A DNA stretch of 64,000 nt from Amborella trichopoda (lineage: Eukaryota; Streptophyta; Magnoliopsida; Amborellales; Amborellaceae). The DNA is taken from assembly GCF_000471905.2 (NCBI RefSeq), contig NW_006499436.1:6990662-7054661 (forward strand). Direction: 5' to 3'. Position numbers and translations under genes: made by a program. The notes beneath the pieces were generated by a model that ran no database searches, was not told the DNA's origin, and saw only the letters and a program-made list of their open reading frames with translations. Positions within the stretch are counted from its first letter, which is position 1. Each line of letters starts with the position of its first letter. Below, piece after piece: positions 1 to 11,761 of the stretch.

Positions 1-877
1 GGCTGCTAGATGTTTGATGCAAATGGCTTAGTCCTACATCAATTTTTGATGTTGACCATTCTGAGTAACTAAACTGCATAATTTTCCATTCAATAAGATG
101 CATGTGCCTTATTATAGCATTTATATATATATATAATTTTTTTTTTCCTGATCTTATGATGCTTTCTTTTATTTTGAACTTAAAATGATATTTGATAATA
201 TAAATTTCTTTCTAATCCAATGATGCTTTTTTTATTTTGAGCTTAAACATTATATGATAGTACTTTTAAATTGGTGAAAATTTAGTCCTCTTGCAAGTCG
301 CTCCTTTGTGGTAAATATTAAAACTTTAGAGAAGGAATTTCCATATGGTTAGCGAGCAATCAAGTCAAATTAGATAACAAAACTATTGCAAGAAAATTCA
401 ATCTTTGGGTGAATTGCACTAAATGCATCACATAAAATGTAGGATATTCATAGGCTAGATTAATAGGGATCTTAGTTGCCTGGGAAAATTTCTTGAGGAT
501 AATCCCGGAGGTTGGGGGGGAGGAGAGGGAGGGGAGGGAGGGAGGGAGGGGCATGGGGGTTCATTCAGACATGCATTCATGCGTGTGTGTCTGTCTAGTT
601 TTATCCAATTTTAAATTTAGTGTTATAGGCCATAACCAGCGAAACCATTCAGATAAAAAAAAGTGATTACCAGTGAAGCTAAGACTGTCAACTTCACATT
701 CGGAAGAACCAATGAACTTCTGGCCAGGAAATCGCAAGATTTTAGGAGTGGGAGCAACTGATAATAGGATTCGGGATTTTGGGTTTTTAATTTCTGGAAT
801 CAAGACATATGGTTTAAGTACCACACTTTTAGCAGAAAACTAAAATATATTAAAAGAAAGAAAAGTCTTCCCAACGC
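1..877. other. non-coding DNA at window edge
   Basis: I see no supportable exon here. The 5' exons of the cyclin C gene should lie upstream of 1951, but I could not find the expected cyclin-box start in 1-1950, so this is most likely intron and the first exons lie outside the window. The only notable element is a G-rich tract at about 508-551. Confidence 0.4.
508..551 (+). repeat. G-run tract with G-quadruplex potential
   Basis: Purine-only stretch with many runs of three or more G separated by single A or AGA spacers, ending in (GGGA)n and GGGG. Four or more G-runs with short loops fit the usual intramolecular G-quadruplex pattern on the + strand. It lies in presumed cyclin C intron or upstream DNA. 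Confidence 0.6.
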
Positions 878-1311
878 CTATAGGCAAAAATGAACAGTGA
901 TTTCGCCTACCCTCGTCACCGTCCAAAGTTCATCGTACAGTCACGATTGTTCGGTAGTATTTCATTTTTCATTTTTTTTTCTACAAATCGGAATGATCTG
1001 AAATTTGGAGCATGTGAACATCTTAGTGAGGCGCACCTAATAAAAATATTAAAAAAATAATTCGCAAAAAATGATCAAAATACCCTTGAAATGTTTAGGG
1101 GGTATTTTGGTCAATTTATTTCAGGTAAAATAGTTTTTTGATATTTTTCGTAGATTTGCCTATTTTGATGAACAAACACTCCAAATTTCATATCATTGCG
1201 ATTTGTAGAAAAAAAATGAAAAATAAAACACTACCAGACAATTGTGACCCTGCGATAAACTTTGGACGGTGACGAGGATAGGCAAAATCACTGTTCATTT
1301 TCGTTTATAGG
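878..1311. mobile_element. fold-back MITE, family M1, copy 1
   Basis: The two ends are inverted copies of each other over about 55 bp: the left end reads CCTATAGGCAAAAATGAACA and the right end, reverse-complemented, begins CCTATAAACGAAAATGAACA. Both continue into a shared stretch containing CGTCACCGTCCAAAG. The inverted match extends inward, so most of the 434 bp could fold on itself. A related core recurs at about 22080-22345 and 28205-28465. There is no coding capacity. The superfamily is not assigned because I cannot define a clean target-site duplication. Confidence 0.75.
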
Positions 1312-1950
1312 TGTTTTGTAGTATCTTCCTTAAAAGAATCATATTGTAAATTACTAATGGGTTTGGGGATGTCATACGAATCAAAATATCTTGGGGAATC
1401 CAACATGTCATAAAAGAATCCGTTGAAGTGTTGGATTCAGGGTGCCAGGTTTTGAAATAATCCTATTCGTGGTTCCTTCATTGTGAAAAATCCTTAGGTG
1501 TCTTGGAAGAATGCATGTTCATACCTTTGTTGGTCATCTTTAATATGGTTGCTGCATTAGAAAGAATGTCAGGTAACATAGGCTTGGAGTGATGGATTTT
1601 TGCTCTCTTTTGCTAATATCTATGCACCTGAATGGGCACAACACATTAATTTCAGTTTCTGTATACTCATTTTCATTTTTATATGCCAGAAAGCAGCATA
1701 ATTTCGTTTTTGGCTTTACAAATTACTGAATTTACCACCATAGGGTAAATTGGTATCTAGAATAAGAATGTTATATATTTAGGAAAAGAATAACCAAGCT
1801 ATTTTTGCCTGTTGTAGAAACAAAAGAAATAAAAACGAAAGGATCTAAGATGAGTGTTTTGTTTCTTGTTTCTAGTTTCTATGGGCATTGCGCGTTTTAA
1901 ATGTGTTGCTGCAATTATCCTTTTATCATGAATCACGGTTATGATTTCAG

Positions 1951-2747
1951 GAGGAGCATGACGGAATATGATCCATGCCTAGTTGCTCCTACTTGCTTGT
2001 ACCTAGCATCAAAAGCAGAAGAAAGCACAGTGCCTGCCAAGCTTCTTGTGTTTTGGCTGAAGAAACTATGTAAGTTTCTGTTTTTGTTGTACCTGGCTTG
2101 TTGTGATGCTGTTCCAAATTATCTTAAGCTTCGTATCTTCTTGTTCCAGATGCAGATGATAGGTATAAATTTGAGATCAGAGACATTCTTGAGATGGAGA
2201 TGAAGCTTCTTGAAGCACTTGACTATTATTTGGTTATTTACCATCCCTATCGTGCATTGACTCCGTAAGAGCTGTTGCTCGGCCCACTTCCATTTTCCCT
2301 TTGTGCATTTAGTTCCACAACTTATATGAGTGTGACCAGTTCTTTTGTTGTTTTGAGCTGTTCTTGTAGTCTTGGAAAATCTAAAGTAATGTCAAGCATT
2401 GAAATTTTATAATTGTATTTACCTTCATTTTTATCTACTTGGAAGTACGAGTAAGCATGGCATTGGTTATCAGTGAGCTTATCTTGTAACAATCTAGTTA
2501 TTATCTAAATACAGTGGGGAAATCATCACCTAGTCATCATCATATTATACTAGTGGGGATTTATGGCCTCTTAAGAACTCTCTCTTCTCTCTCTCTCTCN
2601 NNNNNNNNNNNNNNNNNNNNNNNNNNNNNNNNNNNNNNNNNNTAAACTAACTAGGGGTAAAGGTAAACGTAACTACTACCTAACGTTACTACTATTACTA
2701 CTTATTATTACTAGTGGGTAGTTAGTTGTCCGTCTTACGTAACTACT

Positions 2748-2797
<50 letters not shown>

Positions 2798-5700
2798 TCT
2801 CACTACACACATACACACAAATGCCCATATATATAAATCTATGAGTGTGTGGGTGCAGACTACACGTACACGTATTTGCATGCATTGGATGAGTTGTTTT
2901 TGTCTTCCGGCTACAATGACAACACCTTGTACAAAGAATAATAAGTATTTGCTTATTGCAATCCTTTATTCTGAATCACTGCAAGCCCCCTCTCTTCTTG
3001 GAGTGCCCCTATGAGATCTTTCCTATTTGGGTTAAGCATAGCAGACTACTCATGGTATTGTGTACAAATTTTTAATGGGCATACACAGAACACAAGGAGA
3101 GAGTGAAAAAGGAAAACCATATGCCAGATGGAGTAATAATGTCCCAAGAGTTCTCTCTCTGTCTCTGTCTCTGTCTCTGTCTCTCTCTCTGTTTATCTAA
3201 AAGTTTGACCAAAATGATAACTTCCACACACACCTGGAACCATGCCTTATATTTGATATTCTGATAGATCTGAGGCATATTTTGAGAACTCATTGGACGA
3301 AACAAGGGCAAAAAACCAATATGTGCAGTGTGAAATGTAAGGAAAGATTAGACTAACCCTTAGTTAGGCAAAAGTTCAAATTTTTAGAAAAATGAATGCT
3401 TCCCTTGAGAATGGAGAACAAATGAAGAAGCACTAATACAATAATGGTCAATATTGGATGGTGCATCTCAATACAACATATATAGAAAATTTATTTAATG
3501 ACTCTAAGGAGCATGTCATAACTGTCTTTTAGCATTTGATGCTTTCATATATTATTTTCTCCTTGTAAATCCCTTTCTCAAATAGCTTGTTTGGTTTTCT
3601 AGATCAGTTGGCATTCACCTTGGGATGCTCTCGTGTTTTATTCTTCCTGCTGCCAAATTTTTGTGTGGTTGATAATATGTTCTTTTTATTATCTGGCTTA
3701 GTTATATTTTCTCTTGTACGAATAAATTGGATTTGATATTGATTATTTGCACAGGTTATTACAAGATGCTGGTATGACAGATTTGACAGTCCCTGCTTTG
3801 TAAGGATTTTCTTTTCTTCTAAGTTCATTTATTGGATATGTCAACTATATTATTGAAACATGAAACTTTGTTTTAGCAGCATAATTATATGAATCCAGTC
3901 AAATCACAAATCCTTGAAAAAAGTTGCCCATTCTGGTTTAAAGATCATGCCATAATTGAATTTTAAGTTGTCTCATGGGATGTCATGCTCAAGAGTTGGC
4001 TCCTCCATAAAACACTAAAAAAGCAAAACTCATTCGACTCAATGTGAGACTCCCCTTGTCTTCTACATTTGACACTATTATGTTACTTAACGTTTGCGAA
4101 TGTGAAAACTGAAAAGTATTAACCCGGTCCACACCCACCACCAACCCGACCAACCAACCCCCCCCCCCCCCCCAACCCACACACACACACAAAAACAAAA
4201 ACAAAAACAAAAAAGCCAAGAAAGGGATAATTTTATCTTAAAAATTAATTAGTATTTATTCTATTTTTAATTTATTAAGCTTATTTGGAAGATGATCAAC
4301 AAAAAAACGAATGAAACTTTGAGTGAGACCATCCAAGTGTTAGAATTGCCTTATTCTCGTGGAAAAAACTTTTACTCGAAAGAAAGCTGCAGAAAGAGTA
4401 AAAAGGGTTTACCTATTGTTTTACAATTTTTGGGACGATTTCCTAGTATTTATGATTTGTATATATGGTCATTTGAGATAATGATATGGCTGGCTGATCG
4501 TATTAAGAAAGTGGCAAAAGAAGTCTAGGAGAATCTAGAGGAAAAATACTTTTAGGTAACGAAACTTGGTGGTGGAAGGATGAGGCGCAATTAGCAAAAA
4601 ACGATCTTGTTACTAAGCTTGCAGGGGAATAAAAATGATCAGAATTAAGAAGAATATAAAAATGTCAAGAGGAATGCTAAGAAAATAGTAAATAAGGCGG
4701 TTAAGGTAGATCATGATTTATATAATAAATTGAGCACAATAGAAGGTGAAAAAGATGCCTTCCAACAAGCAAAAATGAGAGAGGAAGTGTAGGGACCTAG
4801 ATCATAGTAAATGCATTAAAAGTGAGGTTCAGATGGAGTTGGTGAAGGATGATGGGGGTTAATGAAAGGTGGAAAATCTATTTTCAGAAATTATTAAATG
4901 ATAACTCTAGAGCTCAGCATTAGGAGGAATCATCGACATAAATGAGTTCGAGGGCCATGATACTTGCATAGGATTAGGATATCTAAAGTGAAAGAAGCTT
5001 TGAGAAAGATGAAGATAGGAAAGGCTTTAGGTCCATATGGTATATCGATAGAGGTTTGGTAGTGCATGGGAGAGATTGGCGCATTCTAGTTGATCAAGTT
5101 GTTCAACAAGATTTTGAGAACAATGAAAATACCAAATGTATGGAAGAAAAGAACTGTGGTACCCATTTATAAGATCATGGGAGATGTATAGAGTTGTACA
5201 AACCATTGAGAGATCAAACTATGAGCTACATTATGAAATTGTAGGAGTGAGTGATTGAGCAACGACCAAAACGTGATATGAGTATTAGAAAATCAGTTCA
5301 GATTTATGTTAGGGAATTCAACCACTGAGGCTATTTTCCTACTTAAGCAATTGATTGAGAAGTTTAGGGAGAAGAGTAAAGACCTCCAGGTGGTCTTTAT
5401 TGATTTAGAGAAAGCATACAATAGAGCACCCAAGAGAGATACTTTGGCAGGTGCTGGAAAAATGCTTAAGAGGATATATTGACATGGCTATAGATATGCA
5501 CGATGGAGTCCTAACTAATGTGAGGATAACTAGTGGAGATACAAGTGAGTCTTCAATGGCAGTAGGCGTACATCAGGGATCAATGTTGAGCCTATATATG
5601 CTTGTATTATGAATAAGTTAACTACGCATCTACATGATGAGGTCTTGTGGTGTATGTTGTTTACGGATAGCATAATTTTGATTGATTAGACTAGAGACAA

Positions 5701-8700
5701 CGTAAACACAAAGTTAAAACTTTGGAGGGAAGCTTTAGAATCTTAAGGTTTTAAAACTATTCGGACTAAGAGAAAATATAGGGAATTTATGTTTAGTAAT
5801 AATAAAAGTAAAAGCAAGGAATTAGTTAGGATTGATGGCCAAGAAGCACCTAAAAGAGATTATTTTCAATGTTTTGGATCGGTCCTCCATGAGAAAGGAG
5901 AGATTGAGGAAGATATTGCTCATGGAATTAGTGTTGGGATGATGAATTGGATAAATACTTCTGAAGTCTCATGTGATCATCACATACCAATAAAACTTAG
6001 GGGGAAGTTCTATAGGATGGCCATAAAACCTGTCATGCTTTATCGGAAGGAATGTTGGACGGTCAAGAAACAATGCAGCCATAGAATTGGTGTAGATGAG
6101 ATTAAGATGTTGAGATGTGCGAGTGACACGATAAAGAAGGATAGAATTCAGAATGAATACATTCAAGGGAATTTATGGCTAGCTCTAATAAGCGATAAAA
6201 TGAGGAAAAGTAGACTTAGGTGGTTTTGTCATGTGCAGTATCGACCTGGAACATCACCAGTTAGGAGGGGTGATTTACTTCATGTGGAAGGCTCTAAAAG
6301 AGAAAGTGAATGCCTGAAAGGACATGGATGAAAGTAGTGAGAAAAGATATGATGACTTATGATCCGACTAAGGGTATGGCCCTCGATAGAGCGGAATGGT
6401 GGAATACAATTCATGTAATCGATCCTAAATAGTTTTGCTAAGGCTTGGATGATGATGATGCATACATGGTTATTTAGTGAGATTCAATAAATTATTAATA
6501 GAACTCTCAATTTTATCCTTAAAGAAGTTTTAAAAAATATGAAATGGAATAAAAATATTATTTTCTTAAATTCTTTATCAAGTTATCTTGTTCAAGTCGA
6601 AATATACTTGAAAACCGAAAAATTTAGACATATTAAACAATAGGAAAATTGTAGAAAGAGAACATTTACTTTTACAACAACAGGTCATAATCACTCTTGT
6701 TCGGTTTTAAATCAGATGGTTGTGTGTCATTGACTAGACTCAATCTTCAAAACAAAATTTCTAGAACTTCGTGACACAACCCAAGCCTTCTAATTTGATA
6801 TCTTATGGCTATAGGAGTGATTGTGACCTCCTTGTAACAATAGTAAATGGTCTTATAGTATACAATCCCTAAACAAAAATCTTCTCATTTATGTCAATGT
6901 TATCTACCCGCAGTGTAGGTCTTTTTTCATTATGTTTTGTATTCCCAAGGATAATTTTTTCCAAATGTTTCAACATTTTTTCTCATATTTTTTGGGCATT
7001 GATTATGGCACTTTTGTCAAAACTTGCGGCATCTGTCCTGAATTGACTTGCTAATTGTTCTCACTGGGTCGTTTTTTAAAACTCCTCGAGTGTATGGATA
7101 GAGGGTTTGCAACCTTCCAACAAACTCCATTCCTACCTTTCAAGTTCCAGTTCGGATCATAACGGTTGTATATTTTCTTTTTTATTCACTGATCTAGAAG
7201 TTCACTGATCTAGAAGTAGGATGGGGAAGTTTGCAAGTTTGAGAGTTTGAAATTTTACACTTCCTACATGAATACCAAGTAGGATGGGGAAGTTTGCAAG
7301 TTTGAGAGTTTGATATTTTACTCTTACTACATGAATACCAAGTACGATGGGGAAGTTTGCAAGTTTGAGAGTTCGAAATTTTATACTTCCTACATGAATA
7401 CCAAGTTGTAAATTTTGTCTTCCATCAGATAAACTTCTCCTTGTGATTGTAATGTGACCCCTTATATACTAACCAAGATGTAGAAAGTTCTGCAAAATAT
7501 CAGAAAACTGTAATACAATCCTTCACCATGATCAATTATACAAAACAGAATTTCTATAAAACCCCCTTATGAATTATGCGAAAGAAAGCATAAACCCCAA
7601 GAAATTCGTCATCCCTGATGTGATAAACTTAATTTCATGAGGAAAATTCCCTTGGCATGTACTTACATGGAAGATGCCTCGTTTAAATCATCAAACCTGT
7701 CTGCATGGAACACACAGTGAATTCTACTCCACACGGATTATATGAGAAAGGAGAATAACTCATCATCTATGAAATCCCCCTACAACTGTTTTTTCTTAGA
7801 TTGCCTTTGTTGTATCACTCCATAGGATGTGAGAAGTGGGCATCTTCCTAAGTAGTTTTTTCTTTCATTTTTTGGCCTTTACTCCCTAAACTATTGCTCA
7901 CGTCCCCAACCGCCTTGGAAAATACCTGTCGTCCCAAGTAGCTAGACATATCTTGCTCATATTTCCTTGTCCTATCCGAAAGTAATTATTTGGACTCACT
8001 CCAATTTCGCAGTCGCTCATGAAGGCATTTCAAAGACAGCTGAAAGATAAACTGGGAAGTCTGATAGTGGCCTTACTTGGCACTGTACCACTAGCCAGGG
8101 ATAAAAATTCATTTTTCCAATCAACCTGCATTTAGATGATCCTTTGTGCATCAGAGGCAAGGGAGAGAACTACCAAGTTAGGAATGGGCTTCCAGGCTTG
8201 TGCTCTCTCATTCACAGTAATGTGTACTCTATCTTCGTTTTCCTTAGATTTTTTGGCTTCATCATGCCAGTTCATTTTGAACTTTAGATGAAGAACATGC
8301 TGGAAATTTTCAATTACCTAATTAACTGCGGGCCTCTTGCTAAAAGTGGGGTTCAATTTAGTAGCTCCCTATTTAAAGTAAACAGACAAGAAGAAAATGT
8401 GTCTCCCAATCTTATCAGTTAAAAAAAGGGGGCTTTCATGTCTCAATCCATCAGTGGTACTAAAGTATCCTATGAAAAGGATGCCATCAAGTTACCTAAA
8501 TGAATGGCCGTCACAGCACCACAGTACCATAAGCCCCAATTCTGCAGCAATATGCTCTTAGCCTCTTACTAATGCAGGATCTGACTTGGTAACTCCTTAT
8601 TTGAAGTGAACAGATATGACAAAAAGGCATCTCCCCATCTTACCAGTCCGAAAAAAGGATTATGTTTCAATCCATCAAGAGGAAGTAAAAATGTCCTCTA

Positions 8701-10026
8701 GATGAACTATTCACCAGAATTGGAAGTGGTGCCATTGACCTACTTACACAAACAAAGGGCTTTCATGTCTCTCCAATGCCGTAACCCCCGACTTTGCAGC
8801 AATGCCCTCCAAACCATATGGGATGTGCTTTCTCCATCTTGCTTGATCTTCCTTCTCGTAGGATTGGAATGCAACTTTTGTGGGCCATAATTCGCTATTT
8901 ACGTACCTTAGCAATTTATTTTGATCTGCCAAGTCTAAACAGCTTCCTTGTCAGCAAAAGGTGTCACTGCATATATAATATAAGAAAAAAAAGCATCACT
9001 TCAAACGGACCTGATTTCATTCATATCCTTAGGCATTTTTTCGGTAATCAGTATCAAAGAAATAGAATCTGGCCTGATGTCCCTTGAACAGATTATGTCA
9101 ACATAATACCCACAATGACTCTTAAACAGTCTTTATCTGATTAAAATTCATAAAAATTCCATTGACTCTAGAGATTCATCTCTAGGTAGGTCAAAACTTT
9201 TCCAGGGAACCTCTCCAATGTGATGTCTTTCTGATCTAGCCACCTGAGCCTTAGAGCACCTTGTATGCCTGCCCCCCCCCCCCCCCCCCCCCCCCCGGGA
9301 AAAAAACCCCCCCTCTTCCTTTTTTTTCCTTTTTTATTTATTTATTTTTTATTTGTTTTTGTGACCGAATCTTGGATCTTTTTAATTTTATACTTAAAAT
9401 TTGGAACTCTAAATTATGAAGTTTTTGTCAAGTAAAACTAGAAACACAAGGGCATATTAGAGAAAAGAAAAGATTCCTCAGTAGTCACCATAAATGGTCT
9501 TTCTAGGTCAAAAGATTACCATTTCTTCTCCTTGTCATCTCTTACAAAATTGATATAAAGATGGTGAAGTTGAATATTCGAGCAACTAGCACCGCCCACA
9601 TGGATTGGATTGAAGATTTCATTGGGGATTTCTTACTGAGTGTGGTCTATTTCAATGCAGGTCTCTTGTTAATGATACCTATAAGATGGATCTTATTCTC
9701 ATTTATCCTCCATACATGATATCATTGGCGTGCATATACATTGCCAGCGTACTCAAAGATAAGGATACAAATTCATGGTTTGAAGAGCTTCGGGTAGATA
9801 TGAATGTGGTAAATACTTTCTTACATAAGTGTAGCTACTTGTTTGAATTTTATCTTATCCTTAATCCCATGATTATTGTTTGCATCCATGGGAATTGACT
9901 AATTCTTACAACATTTCTCAGATCAAGAATATCTCGATGGAGATCCTGGACTTCTACGATAATTACAAGCTTCCCACTGAGGAAAGGGTGAATGCAGCAA
10001 TGAACAAATTGGCGGTAAAGACTTAG
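1951..10026 (+). CDS. CYCC1: cyclin C, 3' five exons (5' part outside window)
   Basis: Exons: 1951-2069, 2150-2264, 3755-3799, 9661-9808 and 9922-10026 (stop TAG at 10024-10026). Every intron is GT..AG and the frame stays open through all junctions, giving about 176 residues. The protein matches plant C-type cyclins in order: SMTEYDP, LVAPTCLYLASKAEES, an EIRDILEMEMKLLEALDYY helix, HPYRAL, LLQDAGMTDLT, LVNDTYKMDLI, ACIYIASVLKDKD, WFEELRVDMN and ISMEILDFY. Cyclin C pairs with CDK8 in the Mediator kinase module in the nucleus. The first roughly 80 residues (start of the cyclin box) are missing and probably lie left of base 1. Oddities: the usually conserved Arg in DPRLVAP is Cys, and the expected Trp-Gly before (L/I)VNDTY reads Leu-Ser across the 3799/9661 junction. 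It may be a diverging paralogue or an early pseudogene, but the intact frame argues against old decay. Confidence 0.85.
2600..2642. other. assembly gap (43 N)
   Basis: Unresolved bases inside the intron 2265-3754, immediately after a CT microsatellite. Almost the same CT-rich sequence occurs again at about 2743-2770, past the gap, so the gap may be an artefact of a simple-repeat collapse. Confidence 0.95.
2748..2802. repeat. CT microsatellite
   Basis: About 50 bp of CT dinucleotides with two interruptions, in the second visible intron of the cyclin C gene. A shorter CTCT/CTGT tract lies at 3154-3192. The rest of the intron 2265-3754 shows no coding signal. Confidence 0.9.
4158..4210. repeat. 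poly-C, (CA)n and (AAAAAC)n compound repeat
   Basis: A run of 16 C is followed by a (CA)n tract and then four A-rich C-spaced units. It sits just before the first recognisable RTE sequence in the big cyclin C intron. Confidence 0.85.
4290..6462 (+). mobile_element. decayed RTE-clade non-LTR retrotransposon
   Basis: A series of short reading frames broken by stops, together colinear with plant RTE-type polyproteins. Order: RIKKVAKEV and ETWWWKDEAQ-like linker (about 4490-4590), reverse transcriptase motif A as VVFIDLEKAYNRAP (about 5390-5433), a degenerate motif C (LFTDS in place of an Asp-Asp pair, about 5655), then the C-terminal block with KFYRMAIKPVMLYRKECW, KKDRIQNEYIQGNL and RLRWFCHVQ (5990-6235). 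The 3' end has the family's GCTAAGGCTTGGATGATGAT tail near 6440-6462. At least five stops or frameshifts make it inactive. It lies wholly within the intron 3800-9660 in the same orientation as cyclin C, accounting for over a third of that intron. The 5' boundary is uncertain. Confidence 0.85.
6463..7214. other. intron DNA without recognised features
   Basis: AT-rich intron between the RTE remnant and the 63-bp minisatellite. Nothing recognised. Confidence 0.5.
7215..7405. repeat. 63-bp minisatellite, three copies
   Basis: Three tandem units start at 7215, 7278 and 7341, each opening AGTA(G/C)GATGGGGAAGTTTGC and closing with TACATGAATACCA. Only a few differences separate them, so the amplification is fairly recent. 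A 15-bp doublet (GTTCACTGATCTAGA) lies immediately upstream. Confidence 0.9.
7855..8932 (-). pseudogene. unrecognised antisense coding-like remnant in cyclin C intron
   Basis: The - strand keeps protein-like reading frames with occasional stops through this intronic stretch. From its 5' side: 8932-8744 is open for 62 codons (contains QSYEKEDQARWRKHIPYGLE); about 8290-8150 reads KKSKENEDRVHITVNERAQ and WKPIPNLVVLSLASDAQR; about 8058-7855 reads CLHERLRNWSESK, one stop, then KYEQDMSSYLGRQVFSKAVG and DVSNSLGSKGQKMKEK. Composition (charged, helical) is unlike random AT-rich intron. The middle holds an imperfect direct duplication (about 8330-8560 and 8565-8800), each copy containing a HESPLF-type segment. 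I do not recognise the parent gene. A captured or processed pseudogene is my inference; a transposon-borne gene is the alternative. Confidence 0.4.
9272..9310. repeat. poly-C(25) with G/A/C runs
   Basis: Twenty-five C in a row, then GGG, six A and seven C, followed by T-rich DNA. Such long homopolymers are prone to sequencing-length error, so the exact length is doubtful. Confidence 0.85.
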
Positions 10027-11250
10027 GAGTTTTGGAATTTTTATAAATTAAGGCATCTAGATTTTGGTGAATGGGCAATCCTATCTGGGCTAGCAGAAAT
10101 TTGCTCTGCTCTTCAAATTATACATCAAGTTCACTAATGTTAATCAACTTTTTCTATTCGCGAATATTGTAAATTGATAGCAGTAAATGGGTAGCTGAAC
10201 ATTTACTTGAGCTTTGCTTGCTGTTATTTACTCTTCCATTAGGAGGGGAGGCTTCTATTCTTACGAGGAAAAGAGATGAGTCCATGATACTTAGGGCGAG
10301 GCAGGGAGGGGGCTTGGGCATGCGAAAAGAGAATATGGGGGCTGGGCCCGTTAAACTTAAGCCAAAACTATAGTGAGTAAAAAAAACTAAGTCGTATATG
10401 AACTTTTTAGGTACAAAGAGGTCACATTTATTTACAACTGTTCGATGTGAAATATGATAGCTTGGGTGTGAAGTAACATTTGATAAAGTTATCTTTTGAA
10501 TTTTGAGTTTGATCAATGGAATAAATGCAGCCTCTCAATTTCACATCTAATGGTCAAGATTAATTGTGATCACTTTGTAATAAATGATTTTTTTTTTTTA
10601 AATACCGTTTTTAGCATCAAATGAGAGATTTTTTTATGGAAAGGCAAAACTTCGAGAGTATTTGTCATCCAAAATGCCCACTTTTTGGTACATCCAAATG
10701 GGCCTGCACAGGCGCCTTTTGATGTTGGTCATTGTGTACCTCTATTTTGGTTTTTTGGAAAAAAGCTGTATGCTAAAATTGGCACGTGCGTGTACAAATA
10801 TATTTTATGACTGTCCTATTGATGCTGGTCATTGTGCACCTTGTTTTTTTATTTTGGGAGCACATTTGGTATCGCAACAACAAAGGGCTATACGTTCTAA
10901 GGGCCTAGTAGCGCGCTACACATATATTGTAATTGACTTGGTCATCGTGTAACCCCTTTTTTTTTTTTGACTAATCTCTATTGATGTAGGGTCATTGGTC
11001 TATTTTGTTTTTGTTTTTAACGTTAAAAAAAAAGCCAATCATCAATCCCAAATACAATCCTAAATGCAACTAAACGCTACAATATAAGAAACCCTATTAT
11101 TAGGAATCGTGCTCTAAGAAATCCTATTATTAGGAATCGAGCTTGGGTCAAGACGGTAGCAATTGGGTTTTTATAGTACTACATCTCAAGTTTCATTCCC
11201 ATGTAATCTTCAAAAAATAAAAATAAAAACCTTACAACACAACTATCTAC
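10027..11250. other. cyclin C 3' flank, low-complexity non-coding
   Basis: Follows the cyclin C stop. The motif GATG..GGTCATTG recurs at about 10718, 10818, 10930 and 10982, so part of 10715-11010 is a loose repeat of roughly 100 bp. I see no gene I would defend. Confidence 0.4.
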
Positions 11251-11510
11251 ACTACCAACAAACAAATACAGTCAAACTCTACAAACTAAGAAACCCTATT
11301 TTATTTTTTTCACAAAAACTCTTCTTTTTCACCAAATACTGAACCTCAAAGACTCACACTACCAACAAACAAATACAGCCAAACTCCACAAACTAAGAAA
11401 CCCTATTTTATTTTTTTCACCACAACTCTACTTTTTCACTTTTCACCAAATACTTAACCTCAGAGACACTATAACACTGCCAACAAACACAAGCTAAGAA
11501 ATCTCACTAT
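11251..11510. repeat. 107-bp tandem repeat, about 2.5 copies
   Basis: Units start at 11251, 11358 and about 11476, each beginning ACT(A/G)CCAACAAACA(C/A)A and containing AAGAAACCCTATTTTATTTT. The first two are very close; the third is shorter and diverged. Confidence 0.85.
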
Positions 11511-11554
11511 TTTATTATTTTTTTTGAGCATTTTTTTTCTTCACTATATTTTTC

Positions 11555-11720
11555 TGTGCACATCTGGTGTCCCAACAAAGGGCTGGCCAATATTGTGTTA
11601 GCAGATTACTCATCTAACTTTTTGAAACCAGATTACTACTCATCTAGCTTTTTTAAAACCAAACAATTTTGCTGTGCAGGTGTCCCAACAAAGGGGCCGG
11701 CCAGTGTTAGCAGATCTAGA
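11555..11720. repeat. direct duplication next to the tRNA
   Basis: GTGTCCCAACAAAGGG followed by (C/G)(T/C)GGCCA and GTTAGCAGAT occurs twice, starting near 11567 and 11680. Two further copies of ACTCATCTA(G/A)CTTTTT lie between. It sits just downstream of the tRNA-Lys 3' end. Confidence 0.7.
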
Positions 11721-11761
11721 TGACTCACCAAACAACAATGCATTGCTTTTAATGTTAATAT

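Noticed and set aside
3989-4219. 76-codon - strand frame rich in Phe/Leu and Gly
   Set aside because: It is the translation of a poly-C/(CA)n/(AAAAAC)n compound repeat, with no protein character.
7215-7405. CRISPR-like repeat spacing
   Set aside because: The units are directly adjacent 63-bp tandem copies with no unique spacers, in a plant intron.
10154-10516. 120-codon - strand frame past the cyclin C stop
   Set aside because: No recognisable domain and no splice context. Some phrases (EASPPNGRVNNSKQ) feel familiar from repetitive plant DNA, but I could not support a gene.
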